Positions 41,731 through 49,937 of a stretch of DNA of 64,000 bases are shown here, piece by piece (positions within the stretch are counted from its first letter, which is position 1; each line of letters starts with the position of its first letter). The translations under genes and the position numbers were made by a program. Under the pieces are notes generated by a model. It worked only from the letters and a program-made list of their open reading frames with translations. It made no database searches and was not told the origin of the DNA. The DNA lies in assembly GCA_016929905.1 (NCBI GenBank), contig JAFGHX010000333.1, forward strand, positions 1 through 64,000, written 5' to 3'. This stretch comes from Kiritimatiellia bacterium. GTDB lineage: Bacteria > Verrucomicrobiota > Kiritimatiellia > JAFGHX01.

Positions 41731-42927
41731 TCATGTCAGCACCTCGCGGTACAGTCCGGCGAGGCGGCGAACCATCGTGGCTTCGTCGTACTCCGGATAG
41801 ACGTCGCGCGCCGCGGCCGCGCCCAATTCGAGGCGGAGCGGCTCCTCGGCGACGATTCGCTCGAGCGCGCGTGCGAGGCTTGCGGGGTCGTCCGGCGGCA
41901 CGAGGAGGCCCGTCTGTTCATGTCTGAGCACGGCCGGCACGCCGCCGACGGCGGTCCCGATGGGGGGGACGCCGGCGGCCATGGCTTCGACGAAGACGCG
42001 GCCCATCCCCTCGTTGCGGCTGGCGAGCGCGAACGCGTCGGCGGCGCGCAGCGCCGCGCGAACGTCCTCGCCGCCACCGCAGAATCGGACGCGGTCCGGG
42101 CACGCCAGCTCCGAGCAGAGGGTTTCGAGCGGGCGGCGCAGGGGCCCGTCGCCAAGCACGGCGAGCACGGCATGGCGGGGCCGGAAATCGCTCCTGGCAA
42201 AGGCTCTCAGCAGGACGTCATGCCCCTTGATGGGGACGAGCCGCCCGACGGAGACGAAGAGGAACGTGCCGGCGGGCACATTCCACCTGGCGCGAAACGC
42301 GGCGCCGCGCTCTTCGGGAATCGCGCGGAACGCATCGAGCGGCACGCCGCTGTGAATGGTGCGATACTGCTCGGGCCGGCCGACGCCCCTGGCGAGCGAC
42401 TCATCGGTTTCGATATCGGTCAGCGAGACAATCCGCGCCGTTGAGCGGGCCATGGCCCGTTCGACGCGGACAAACAGGGCGCTGAGCGCGCGCCCGAAAT
42501 AGCCGTAGAAGACATGGCCGTGGGGGGTATGCACGGCAGGCACACCGCATTGGCGCGCAGCCAGCCGGCCGAGCACGCCGGCCTTGGACGAGTGGGTGTG
42601 CACCAGATCGAACGCGCCGCCGCGGATGAGCCGGCGCAGCGCCAACAGCGCGGCGACGTCCTTGACGGGGTTCGGATTGCGCACGAGGCTGGGCGAGTAG
42701 AACACGGGCAGGCCGAGCTGTTCCAAGCGCGAGCGCACGGTGCGGCCGGGATCTGCCGTCACCCCGTACGCCAGCGCCGTATCGAAACCGAACTCCCGCA
42801 GTCTGTCCACGCTGACAATCGTGTTCGTGGTCGACCCGCCCGGGTCCAGTCGGGTGATGACATGCAGGATTCTGGCCTTGGAAGGGCGGCCGCCCATGGC
42901 GGGTGCAGCCTCCGGAGCGGGCATCAT
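41731..42927 (-). CDS. GT4 glycosyltransferase
   Basis: 398-residue GT-B enzyme: ARILHVITRLDPGGSTTNTI opens the acceptor domain, and VHTHSSKAGVLGRLAARQCGVPAVHTPHGHVFYGYF is characteristic of the WcaC/PelF-like branch. The donor half has VGRLVPIKGHDVLLRAF and the EX7E region ASRNEGMGRVFVEAMAAGVPPIG. The start ATG overlaps the stop of the hybrid kinase (ATGA), linking glycan synthesis to the signalling block upstream. Confidence 0.87.
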   Translation of the reverse strand: MMPAPEAAPAMGGRPSKARILHVITRLDPGGSTTNTIVSVDRLREFGFDTALAYGVTADPGRTVRSRLEQLGLPVFYSPSLVRNPNPVKDVAALLALRRLIRGGAFDLVHTHSSKAGVLGRLAARQCGVPAVHTPHGHVFYGYFGRALSALFVRVERAMARSTARIVSLTDIETDESLARGVGRPEQYRTIHSGVPLDAFRAIPEERGAAFRARWNVPAGTFLFVSVGRLVPIKGHDVLLRAFARSDFRPRHAVLAVLGDGPLRRPLETLCSELACPDRVRFCGGGEDVRAALRAADAFALASRNEGMGRVFVEAMAAGVPPIGTAVGGVPAVLRHEQTGLLVPPDDPASLARALERIVAEEPLRLELGAAAARDVYPEYDEATMVRRLAGLYREVLT

Positions 42928-44891
42928 TTCTTGTCCAGTTCCAGCCTGACGGCTCTGCCGAGCTTCTCGCGCGTCACGGGCTTGCGGATGTAGGCCCCCG
43001 CCCCGAGATTCTGGGCCAGATCCACTTTCTCGGACTCGGCGTAGCCGGAGACGATCACGGCCCTCTGGTTCGGGCTGAACTGCTGGATACGGCGGTAGGT
43101 TTCCGCGCCGTCGATGCCCGAATCCATGATCATGTCGAGCACGATCAGGTCGACCTTTTCCCGCTTGAGAAATTCCACGGCTTCCTCCCCGCTGCCCACG
43201 CCGTCCACCCGGTAGCCGAGGCTGCTCAGGACCCGCGTATTCACTTCTATCTGGAGCGGATCGTCGTCGACGATCAGGATCCGCTCCGTACCGCGCGGGA
43301 CTTCGCCGAGCGAGAGAGACGCATCGGCCTCGATATCCTCGCGGCACACCGGGAAGTAGAGGACGAAGGTGGAGCCGCTGTCGACCTCGCTCTCCAGGTC
43401 GATATAGCCGTCGTGGTCGGTCACGATCCCGTAGACGACGCTCAATCCGAGCCCGGACCCGCGTTGTTTGGTGGCCTTCTTGGTGGTAAAGAACGGGTCG
43501 AAGACCTTGAGCATGTTGTCCTTGGGGATCCCGCAGCCGGTGTCGGTGATCGTCACCTTGATATATTCGCCCTTGTTGACGCTGGCGTAGTTCCCGAAGG
43601 GCTGGTCGAGGTAGACGTTTTCCGTGACGATCGTGAGCGTACCGGTATCGCCCATGGCCTCGATCGCGTTCTGGCAGAGGTTCTCCACGACGCGCACGAG
43701 CTGCTCGGCGGCCCCCTTCATGTTCATCAGGTCGTCGGCCAGCATGGTCTTGATGAAGAGCCCTTCGGGCACGACGGCCTTGTTAAGCAGCACGATGACG
43801 TCGCGAATGACGTCGTTGACGTTAAGGACGCGATGCTGGACATGGCCGCGGCGGGAGAGGGCGAGCAGCTGCTGGTTGATATCCGCCATCTGCTGCGCGG
43901 TGCGGGCGATCATGTCGAGGTCTTCGCGGCTCTTGGAGCCTTCGGACAGTTCCTGTTTGATGAATTCCGGGTACGCGAGCAGAGGCGTCAGGAGGTTGTT
44001 GAAGTCGTGGGCGATCTGCCCGACGACCATCCCGGCGGTCTCGAGCCGTTCGGCGATCGCCAGCCTGGCGCGGGTTCGCTCGAGTTCTTCCTCGGCGAGT
44101 TTACGCGGGGTGATATCCTCCTTCACCGCCAGGAAATGGGTGATCAGCCCCTCGGAGTCCTTAATCGAGGAAATGGAGGCGGATTCCCAGTACAGTTCCC
44201 CGCTCTTCTTGCGGTTGTGGAACTCGCCGCGCCACTCGCCGCCGGCGCGGATAGTCTTCCAGAGCCGTTGGTACTCTGCCGGAGGCGTCTCGCCGGACTG
44301 GAGGAACTTGGGCGTCTTGCCGATGACCTCCTGGGCCGTGTAGCCGGTGATCTGGGTGAACTTCGGGTTGACATACTCGATACGGCTCTGGGTATCGGTA
44401 ATCATGACGACCGTCGGGCTCTGTTCGACGGCGCGCGAGAGCTTGCGCAGGCTCTCCTCTCTGGCCTGGAGTTCCTGGGTATACTGTTCGAGTTCCACGA
44501 GCATGCGCTGGCGTTCGATCGCGTAGCGCAGCGCGCGGCTCATGAGGTTGCTGTCGACGTTACCCTTGACGAGGTAATCCTGAGCGCCCTCGTGCACGGC
44601 GCGCACGGCGAGGGTTTCGTCGTCGAGCCCCGTCATCACGACGATGGGCACGTCCGGCGCGGCGCCATGCGCCCGCACGAACGTGTCCAGCCCGGCTCCG
44701 TCCGGGAGGGACAGATCGAGGAGCACGACGTCGACGCCGCCCTTCTTCAGCCGTTCCAGGCCGGAGGCGAGCCGGTCGGCGCACTGCAGGGAGAACGGCG
44801 TATCGTCCTCCTCGGCCAGCAGTTCCTGCATGAACCGCACGTCGCCGGGGTTATCCTCGATCAGCAGTACATGTATGCGTTTGACGGGCAC
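42924..44891 (-). CDS. Hybrid sensor kinase: REC-PAS-HisKA-HATPase-REC
   Basis: 655 residues, soluble. An N-terminal receiver (VLLIEDNPGDVRF, phospho-Asp in LLDLSLPDG) is followed by a coiled coil and a PAS domain (RAVEQSPTVVMITDTQSRIEYVNPKFTQITGY). The H-box is GQIAHDFNNLLTPL. The ATPase has N, G1 and G2 boxes (LCQNAIEAMG, DTGCGIP, GSGLGLSVVYG), and a C-terminal receiver follows (ILIVDDDPLQIEVN, VLDMIMDSG). A GTG at 44891 just after the upstream stop is used; a TTG at 44924 would overlap that gene. Likely integrates signals from the two single-domain receivers before it. Confidence 0.85.
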   Translation of the reverse strand: MPVKRIHVLLIEDNPGDVRFMQELLAEEDDTPFSLQCADRLASGLERLKKGGVDVVLLDLSLPDGAGLDTFVRAHGAAPDVPIVVMTGLDDETLAVRAVHEGAQDYLVKGNVDSNLMSRALRYAIERQRMLVELEQYTQELQAREESLRKLSRAVEQSPTVVMITDTQSRIEYVNPKFTQITGYTAQEVIGKTPKFLQSGETPPAEYQRLWKTIRAGGEWRGEFHNRKKSGELYWESASISSIKDSEGLITHFLAVKEDITPRKLAEEELERTRARLAIAERLETAGMVVGQIAHDFNNLLTPLLAYPEFIKQELSEGSKSREDLDMIARTAQQMADINQQLLALSRRGHVQHRVLNVNDVIRDVIVLLNKAVVPEGLFIKTMLADDLMNMKGAAEQLVRVVENLCQNAIEAMGDTGTLTIVTENVYLDQPFGNYASVNKGEYIKVTITDTGCGIPKDNMLKVFDPFFTTKKATKQRGSGLGLSVVYGIVTDHDGYIDLESEVDSGSTFVLYFPVCREDIEADASLSLGEVPRGTERILIVDDDPLQIEVNTRVLSSLGYRVDGVGSGEEAVEFLKREKVDLIVLDMIMDSGIDGAETYRRIQQFSPNQRAVIVSGYAESEKVDLAQNLGAGAYIRKPVTREKLGRAVRLELDKK

Positions 44892-44901
44892 GTTGTCCGG
44901 C

Positions 44902-45345
44902 CTATCTCCTGGGCAGGCGCACAATGCTGAGCCAGAAGTACTCGATGTACTTCACCAGCGTCACGAACTCGTCCAGGTCCACGGGTTTCGTGATGTAGCA
45001 GTTGGCCTGCAACTCGTACGTCTTGACAATGTCCTTTTCGGCGCGCGAGGTGGTCAGGATCAGGACGGGAATGTACTTCAGGTTGTCGTCCGTCTTGATC
45101 TCGGCGAGCACTTCGTGGCCGTTCACCTTCGGCAGGTTCAGGTCCAGAAGAATGATATCGGGCACGGCGACGCCGGCATAGGTGTCCTTGCGCCGGAGGA
45201 ACGAGAGCGCTTCGCGCCCGTCCTGCACGACGTGCAGGTTGTTTGGCACGTCGCTCTCCTTGAAGGCCTCCTGCGTCAGGCGCACGTCGGCCGGGTTGTC
45301 TTCCACCAGAAGGATCTCTACGGGTCTGTCACTGCCTCTGATCAC
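44902..45345 (-). CDS. Single-domain response regulator (Rcp1-like)
   Basis: 147-residue receiver domain with no output domain. Acidic pocket VEDNPADVRLTQEAF, phospho-Asp in IILLDLNLPKVNG, Thr in LILTTSRAEKD and Lys in CYITKPVDLDEF are all present. Extended C-terminus FWLSIVRLPRR is typical of the phytochrome-partner Rcp1 subgroup. Closely related to the next receiver (45359-45811), so it is a tandem duplication. Probably relays phosphate within the kinase operon. Confidence 0.9.
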   Translation of the reverse strand: MIRGSDRPVEILLVEDNPADVRLTQEAFKESDVPNNLHVVQDGREALSFLRRKDTYAGVAVPDIILLDLNLPKVNGHEVLAEIKTDDNLKYIPVLILTTSRAEKDIVKTYELQANCYITKPVDLDEFVTLVKYIEYFWLSIVRLPRR

Positions 45346-45358
45346 GGCTTCGTTCTCC

Positions 45359-45811
45359 CTATACCATCGCCGACGGAAGTTTGACGATCGTGAACCAGAA
45401 ATTCTCCGTCGCCTTCACGACCTTGATGAACTGCTCCATGTCAATCGGTTTGGTGATGTAGCAGTTGGCGTGCAGGTCGTAGGTCCGCAGAATATCTTCC
45501 TCGGCCTTGGAGGTGGTGAGGATCACGACGGGAATCCGGCGCAGCCGCTCATCGCCCTTGATCTCGGCAAGCACCTGCCGGCCGTCCTTCTTGGGCAGGT
45601 TCAGATCGAGGAAGATGATGTCGGGCCGTGCGGCGCCGGCGTACTGGCCCTTGCGCCTGAGCACGGCGAGCGCCTCTTCCCCGTCTTCGGCGACCACAAG
45701 GTTGTTCAGGACTTTGCTCTCTTTCAGCGCCTCCCGCGTCAACCGCACATCGCCCGGATTGTCTTCGACCAGCAGGATTTCTACGGGTCTTCCGGCGTCG
45801 TGTTCAGTCAT
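45359..45811 (-). CDS. Single-domain response regulator (Rcp1-like), paralogue
   Basis: 150-residue receiver: LLVEDNPGDVRLTREAL, phospho-Asp in IIFLDLNLPKKDG, ILTTSKAEED and CYITKPIDMEQF, ending FWFTIVKLPSAMV. About two thirds of positions look identical to the neighbouring receiver. Starts 2 bp after the stop of the PAS kinase, implying coupling to it. No output domain. Confidence 0.9.
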   Translation of the reverse strand: MTEHDAGRPVEILLVEDNPGDVRLTREALKESKVLNNLVVAEDGEEALAVLRRKGQYAGAARPDIIFLDLNLPKKDGRQVLAEIKGDERLRRIPVVILTTSKAEEDILRTYDLHANCYITKPIDMEQFIKVVKATENFWFTIVKLPSAMV

Positions 45812-45813
45812 GA

Positions 45814-47445
45814 CTACCTGTTCCCTTTCTCTGGAATGCTGAAGCAAAACGAAGAGCCCTTGCCGGGTTCGGAATCGACCCAGATCCGGCCGCCGTGCCG
45901 TTCGACGATCTTCTTGCAGATCGCCAGGCCGATTCCGGTGCCCTGATACTGGTTGCGGCTGTGAAGGCGCTGGAAGATGACAAAGATGCGTTCCTTGTAC
46001 TGGGGATCGATGCCGACGCCGTTGTCGCGCACGCAGAAGATCCACTCGTCCTGGCCTCGCTGGGCGCTGATCCGCACCTCGGGCGGCGTGTCGCCGTGGA
46101 ACTTGATGGCGTTGCCGATGAGATTCTGCAGCAACTGGCACAGCTGGAGGTCGTCGCCGTAAACGACGGGCAGTTCGCCGCAGTCGACCTTGGCCTTGTT
46201 GTCCTCGATGGTCGCCTTCAGGTTGACCAGCACGCGTTCGACAACCATGCGGAAGTCGACGGGCTCGAATTCCTTGCCGCGGGTTCCCACCCGCGAATAT
46301 TCGAGCAAATCGTTGATCAGCCGTTGCATCCGCTTCACACCGTCCACGGCGAATCCGATCCATTCGTCGGCCTCGGGGTCAATCTGGCCCTTGAACCGCC
46401 GCTCGAGCAACTGGACGAAACTGGCCACCATGCGGAGTGGCTCCTGCAGGTCGTGCGACGCCACGTAGGCGAACTGCTGCAGCTCGGCATTCGACCGGGC
46501 CAACTCGACGGTCATGGCCCGCAACTCGCGCTCGGTGCGCTTGCGTTCGGTGATGTCGCTGATGCTCCCGACCATCCGGGCGGCATGCCCCTCGGCATTG
46601 CGGACGACGCGGCCCCGGTCCCACACGTCGAGGTAACGGCCCTCTTCGGTCCGGAACCGGTATTCGGCGACAAAGTCAATGCCTTGGGCGATGTCCTCCG
46701 AGATCTGGGCCAGGACGCGGTCCCGGTCCTCGGGGTGAATGTGCTCCACGCGCCATTCCATGGATGAGTCCACGTCCGCCAGGTCGTAGCCGAACACCTC
46801 CGTGAGGCCGTCATGCCAGGTGATGCTGTTCTTCTCGATATCCCAGTCGTAGATGGCGCTGTTGACCGCGCGCGCGGCCAGCCGGAACCGCGCGTTGGCG
46901 GCCTGGAGTTCGAGCTGCGCCTTCTTGCGCTCGGTGATGTCGCGAATGAAGAAACACAACTGCCCTTCCTGGGTCAGGTGCAGCATGTTCACGGCGATTT
47001 CCGAGGGAAACGTCGTGCCGTCCTTGCGCACGCAGTAGGCCTGAATCAGGGTGAAACGCTGGCTCTTCAGGTTCTCCCGGATCTGAGTCAGCAGGGAACG
47101 TTCGGCCCCGGAGATAATGTTGAAGACGGTCAGATGCCGCAATTCTTCCTTGGTGTAGTTCAGGAAGTCGATCGCGCGCACATTCACATCGTTGATCTTT
47201 CCGGATATGTCCGTGATCAGGACCCCGTCGTAAATGCTCTGGAGCAGTTCCTCGTAGTGCGAATCCGCATACTCTTTGCGTTTCAGCACGACCATGCCCG
47301 GCATGCGCGGCAACACGCGCGGGGTGGCAATCGAACCGGTCTTCGCCTTGAGAACCCGGCTGGTGGTCTTGGTGAGTCTGTCCGTGGCATCGGGCGAGAT
47401 GTCGATCCGCATCGTCTGCCCGAACTTCTTCTTCTGAGCTGTCAT
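45814..47445 (-). CDS. PAS-PAS sensor histidine kinase
   Basis: 543-residue soluble kinase. PAS 1 (about 62-175) begins LLQSIYDGVLITDISGKINDVN, and PAS 2 (about 185-310) is of the PAS_3 type (IYDWDIEKNSITWHDGLTEVFGY). The H-box is FAYVASHDLQEPLRM, the bacteriophytochrome/HWE-neighbour subgroup that pairs with Rcp1-like receivers. The ATPase has LIGNAIKFHG, DNGVGID and GTGIGLAICKKIV. GGGAGCAGGG precedes the ATG. No chromophore or membrane domain is visible, so the signal is unknown. Confidence 0.9.
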   Translation of the reverse strand: MTAQKKKFGQTMRIDISPDATDRLTKTTSRVLKAKTGSIATPRVLPRMPGMVVLKRKEYADSHYEELLQSIYDGVLITDISGKINDVNVRAIDFLNYTKEELRHLTVFNIISGAERSLLTQIRENLKSQRFTLIQAYCVRKDGTTFPSEIAVNMLHLTQEGQLCFFIRDITERKKAQLELQAANARFRLAARAVNSAIYDWDIEKNSITWHDGLTEVFGYDLADVDSSMEWRVEHIHPEDRDRVLAQISEDIAQGIDFVAEYRFRTEEGRYLDVWDRGRVVRNAEGHAARMVGSISDITERKRTERELRAMTVELARSNAELQQFAYVASHDLQEPLRMVASFVQLLERRFKGQIDPEADEWIGFAVDGVKRMQRLINDLLEYSRVGTRGKEFEPVDFRMVVERVLVNLKATIEDNKAKVDCGELPVVYGDDLQLCQLLQNLIGNAIKFHGDTPPEVRISAQRGQDEWIFCVRDNGVGIDPQYKERIFVIFQRLHSRNQYQGTGIGLAICKKIVERHGGRIWVDSEPGKGSSFCFSIPEKGNR

Positions 47446-47662
47446 CAGCCCTGCTCCCCTTCCCCTTCAGCCTCGACAAACCACCCAAGCCGCCGGCGAT
47501 GCCGGCCTGCCGCGCCGTTCCACGCCCGTCCCGCTGTTGCTCAAACCCCTGCGCCGCCCTGTTCACGCGTTGCGGCGCGTGCCGGGCAGGAAACGGCAAA
47601 ACCTCACCCGTGCCGCGGAACCTTCGTCCCGTTCACAAAGCGAAGAAGCGAATTGCCCACGT

Positions 47663-47691
47663 ATACTACAGAGAGCGTGTCGGCCAGTCAA
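47663..47691 (-). promoter_or_regulatory. Sigma70-type promoter for the sensor kinase operon
   Basis: TTGACT (47686-47691), 17-bp spacer, TAGTAT (47663-47668) on the minus strand, just after the priA stop. It gives a leader of about 210 nt before the ATG at 47445. I see no other structure in 47446-47662. Confidence 0.6.
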
Positions 47692-47699
47692 GCCATTCC

Positions 47700-49919
47700 C
47701 TACAGCAGGGAGAAGGCGTCCACATCCACGCTGCAGGACACGCCCGCGGGCCATTTCGAGGCCTTTACGGCCTGATTGACCGCCGGAGTGATGGCGCGAA
47801 CGGATGGGCCGCGCACCATGATCTGGTAGCGGTAGGCGCCCTTGATGCGGGCCAGCGGCGCCGGGGTGGCGCCGGAGAGAAAGACGCGATTGCCCGCCAA
47901 CGCGGATTCAAGGGCTTTTGACAATGCGCGCGCGGAAAAAGCCACCTTTTCTTCGGATGCCCCTTTGACGGTGAGGCAGACCAGATGGGTGAAGGGCGGG
48001 TAATTCAACTCGCGCCTGAATTCCAGCTCCTGGTCACAGAATCCCTCGTAATCCAGCCGTCTGGCGGCCTGAATGGCGGTATTGAAGGGCGTATAGGTCT
48101 GCACGATCACCTCGCCCTGGACCTCGCCGCGGCCCGCACGGCCGGCGACCTGGGTGAGGAGTTGGAACGTCCGCTCGCTGGCGCGGAAATCAGGCAAATG
48201 CAGGCCCAAGTCGGCGTAGACGACACCGATCAGGGTCACGTTGGGAAAATGCAGGCCCTTGGCGATCATCTGCGTGCCGATCAGGATGTCGATTCGCCCG
48301 GACTTGAAATCGCCCAGGATTTCCCGGTACGCATCCTTGCGGGTCACCGCGTCGGAGTCCATGCGCCGGATTCGGGCGTGCGGAAAGACCTTGGCGATGA
48401 CGCTCTCCACCCGCTGCGTTCCGACGCCCGTGTACTTGAAGGCCGGGTCCCGGCATTCGGGACAGGCGCCTGGCACGGACTTGACGGCTCCGCACATGTG
48501 ACAGTGGAGCTGGTCGACGCTCTTGTGATAGGTGAGGGAAACGCTGCACTGGTGACACTGCGCCACGTAGCCGCACTTGCGGCAGATCAGGGCGGTGGAG
48601 TATCCGCGGCGGTTCAGGAAGAGCATGGTCTGCTCGGCCCGGTCTATGCGCCTGTGGATCGCTTCGATCAGGTCGCCGGACAGCACGGTCGGGCGGCCCA
48701 CGCGCTCGGCCTCGAGCCGCATGTCGACGATCCGCATCACGGGCATCGTGCGGTTGTCGACGCGCCTGGGCAGGACGGCCAGGCCATACTTGCCGCGCTT
48801 GGCATTGAAATAGGATTCGAGCGCCGGGGTGGCGGAGGCCAGCAGCACGGCGCATGCCTGCATGTGTCCCCGCATCACGGCCACGTCACGGGCGTTGTAC
48901 CGCGGGGACTCGTCCTGCTTGTAGGTCGGTTCGTGCTCCTCGTCGACCACGATGAGCCCGAGCTTGCGCACGGGCGCAAAGACGGCCGACCGCGCGCCGA
49001 TGGCGATACGGGCCTTTCCTTCCCGCACGCGGTGCCATTCGTCGTGGCGCTCCCCCTCCGACAGGTGGCTGTGGAGCACGGCAATGTTGTCGCCGAACCG
49101 GCTCTTGAACCGCTCCACCGTCTGCGGGGTAAGCGAGATTTCCGGCACGAGCACGATCGCGCCGCCGCCGCCGTCCAGCACGTGAGCGATCGCCTGGAGA
49201 TAGACTTCCGTCTTGCCGCTGCCGGTCACTCCGTAGAGCAGAACGACCGGCGGCGAGCGCGTCTCGATCGCCCGGCGGGTCAGGTCGAGGGCCGCGCGTT
49301 GTTCGGGCATGAGCGCCAGGGGGTCGGTGGGCAGGAAGACCTGTCGGGCGAACGGGTCCCGTTCGGCCGTTTCGCGGCCAATGCGAACGAATCCCTTTTC
49401 GGCGAGCGCGCGCACGACGGCGGCGCCCGTGCCGAGTTCCCGCGTCAGCTCGGCCATGGGTCTGCCGCCGTCGCGCCGCAGCGCGGCCAGCACGGCCGCC
49501 TGCTTGGGGCAGCGTTTCTCGAGCAGAGCCAGGGCCGCCTCGTCGGGGGCCGCCTCCGCCACGGGCGAGACGAAGAGCTGCTCCTTGAAGCCCGCGCCCG
49601 CGCGCCGCACGGCGCCGGGCAGAACGGCGCGGATGGCGTGCTCGACGGGCGCGGCGTAGTAGGCGCCCAGCCATCGCGCCAGGGCGAGCACCGGCTCGTC
49701 CACGAGCGGTTTCGGCCCGATCACCTGCTTGACGGTTTTGAGCGACGGGAACGCCGATTCGGAGGCGAGCCCGACGACATACCCGCGCGATTCCGAGCGG
49801 CCGAACGGGACCAGAACCCGGCTGCCGAGCCGCAGGCCGTCGTGGAGGTGGTCGGGGATGAGGTAGTCGAATTCGCGGTCAAGCGCGATATCGACGACAA
49901 CCTTTGCGATGCGGGGCAT
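47700..49919 (-). CDS. priA: Primosomal replication restart helicase PriA
   Basis: 739-residue superfamily 2 DNA helicase that reloads the replisome at stalled forks. The N-terminal DNA-binding domain is VVVDIALDREFDYLIPDHL, Walker A is LYGVTGSGKTEVYLQAI, and the DEEH box is VVDEEHEPTYKQ. The zinc-binding insertion carries paired CxxC motifs (CRKCGYVAQCHQC, CHMCG, CPEC). Motifs V/VI follow (ILIGTQMIAKGLHFPNVTLIGV, TQVAGRAGRGE). Eighteen bp after gspD, it appears to be the last gene of the type II secretion transcript. Confidence 0.96.
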   Translation of the reverse strand: MPRIAKVVVDIALDREFDYLIPDHLHDGLRLGSRVLVPFGRSESRGYVVGLASESAFPSLKTVKQVIGPKPLVDEPVLALARWLGAYYAAPVEHAIRAVLPGAVRRAGAGFKEQLFVSPVAEAAPDEAALALLEKRCPKQAAVLAALRRDGGRPMAELTRELGTGAAVVRALAEKGFVRIGRETAERDPFARQVFLPTDPLALMPEQRAALDLTRRAIETRSPPVVLLYGVTGSGKTEVYLQAIAHVLDGGGGAIVLVPEISLTPQTVERFKSRFGDNIAVLHSHLSEGERHDEWHRVREGKARIAIGARSAVFAPVRKLGLIVVDEEHEPTYKQDESPRYNARDVAVMRGHMQACAVLLASATPALESYFNAKRGKYGLAVLPRRVDNRTMPVMRIVDMRLEAERVGRPTVLSGDLIEAIHRRIDRAEQTMLFLNRRGYSTALICRKCGYVAQCHQCSVSLTYHKSVDQLHCHMCGAVKSVPGACPECRDPAFKYTGVGTQRVESVIAKVFPHARIRRMDSDAVTRKDAYREILGDFKSGRIDILIGTQMIAKGLHFPNVTLIGVVYADLGLHLPDFRASERTFQLLTQVAGRAGRGEVQGEVIVQTYTPFNTAIQAARRLDYEGFCDQELEFRRELNYPPFTHLVCLTVKGASEEKVAFSARALSKALESALAGNRVFLSGATPAPLARIKGAYRYQIMVRGPSVRAITPAVNQAVKASKWPAGVSCSVDVDAFSLL

Positions 49920-49937
49920 GGGGCTGCGCGGCCACGG

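Noticed and set aside
12480..42927. Exosortase/PEP-CTERM system
   Set aside because: The ExeA-like ATPase and polysaccharide genes suggested it, but no exosortase and no PEP-CTERM tails were found on either strand.
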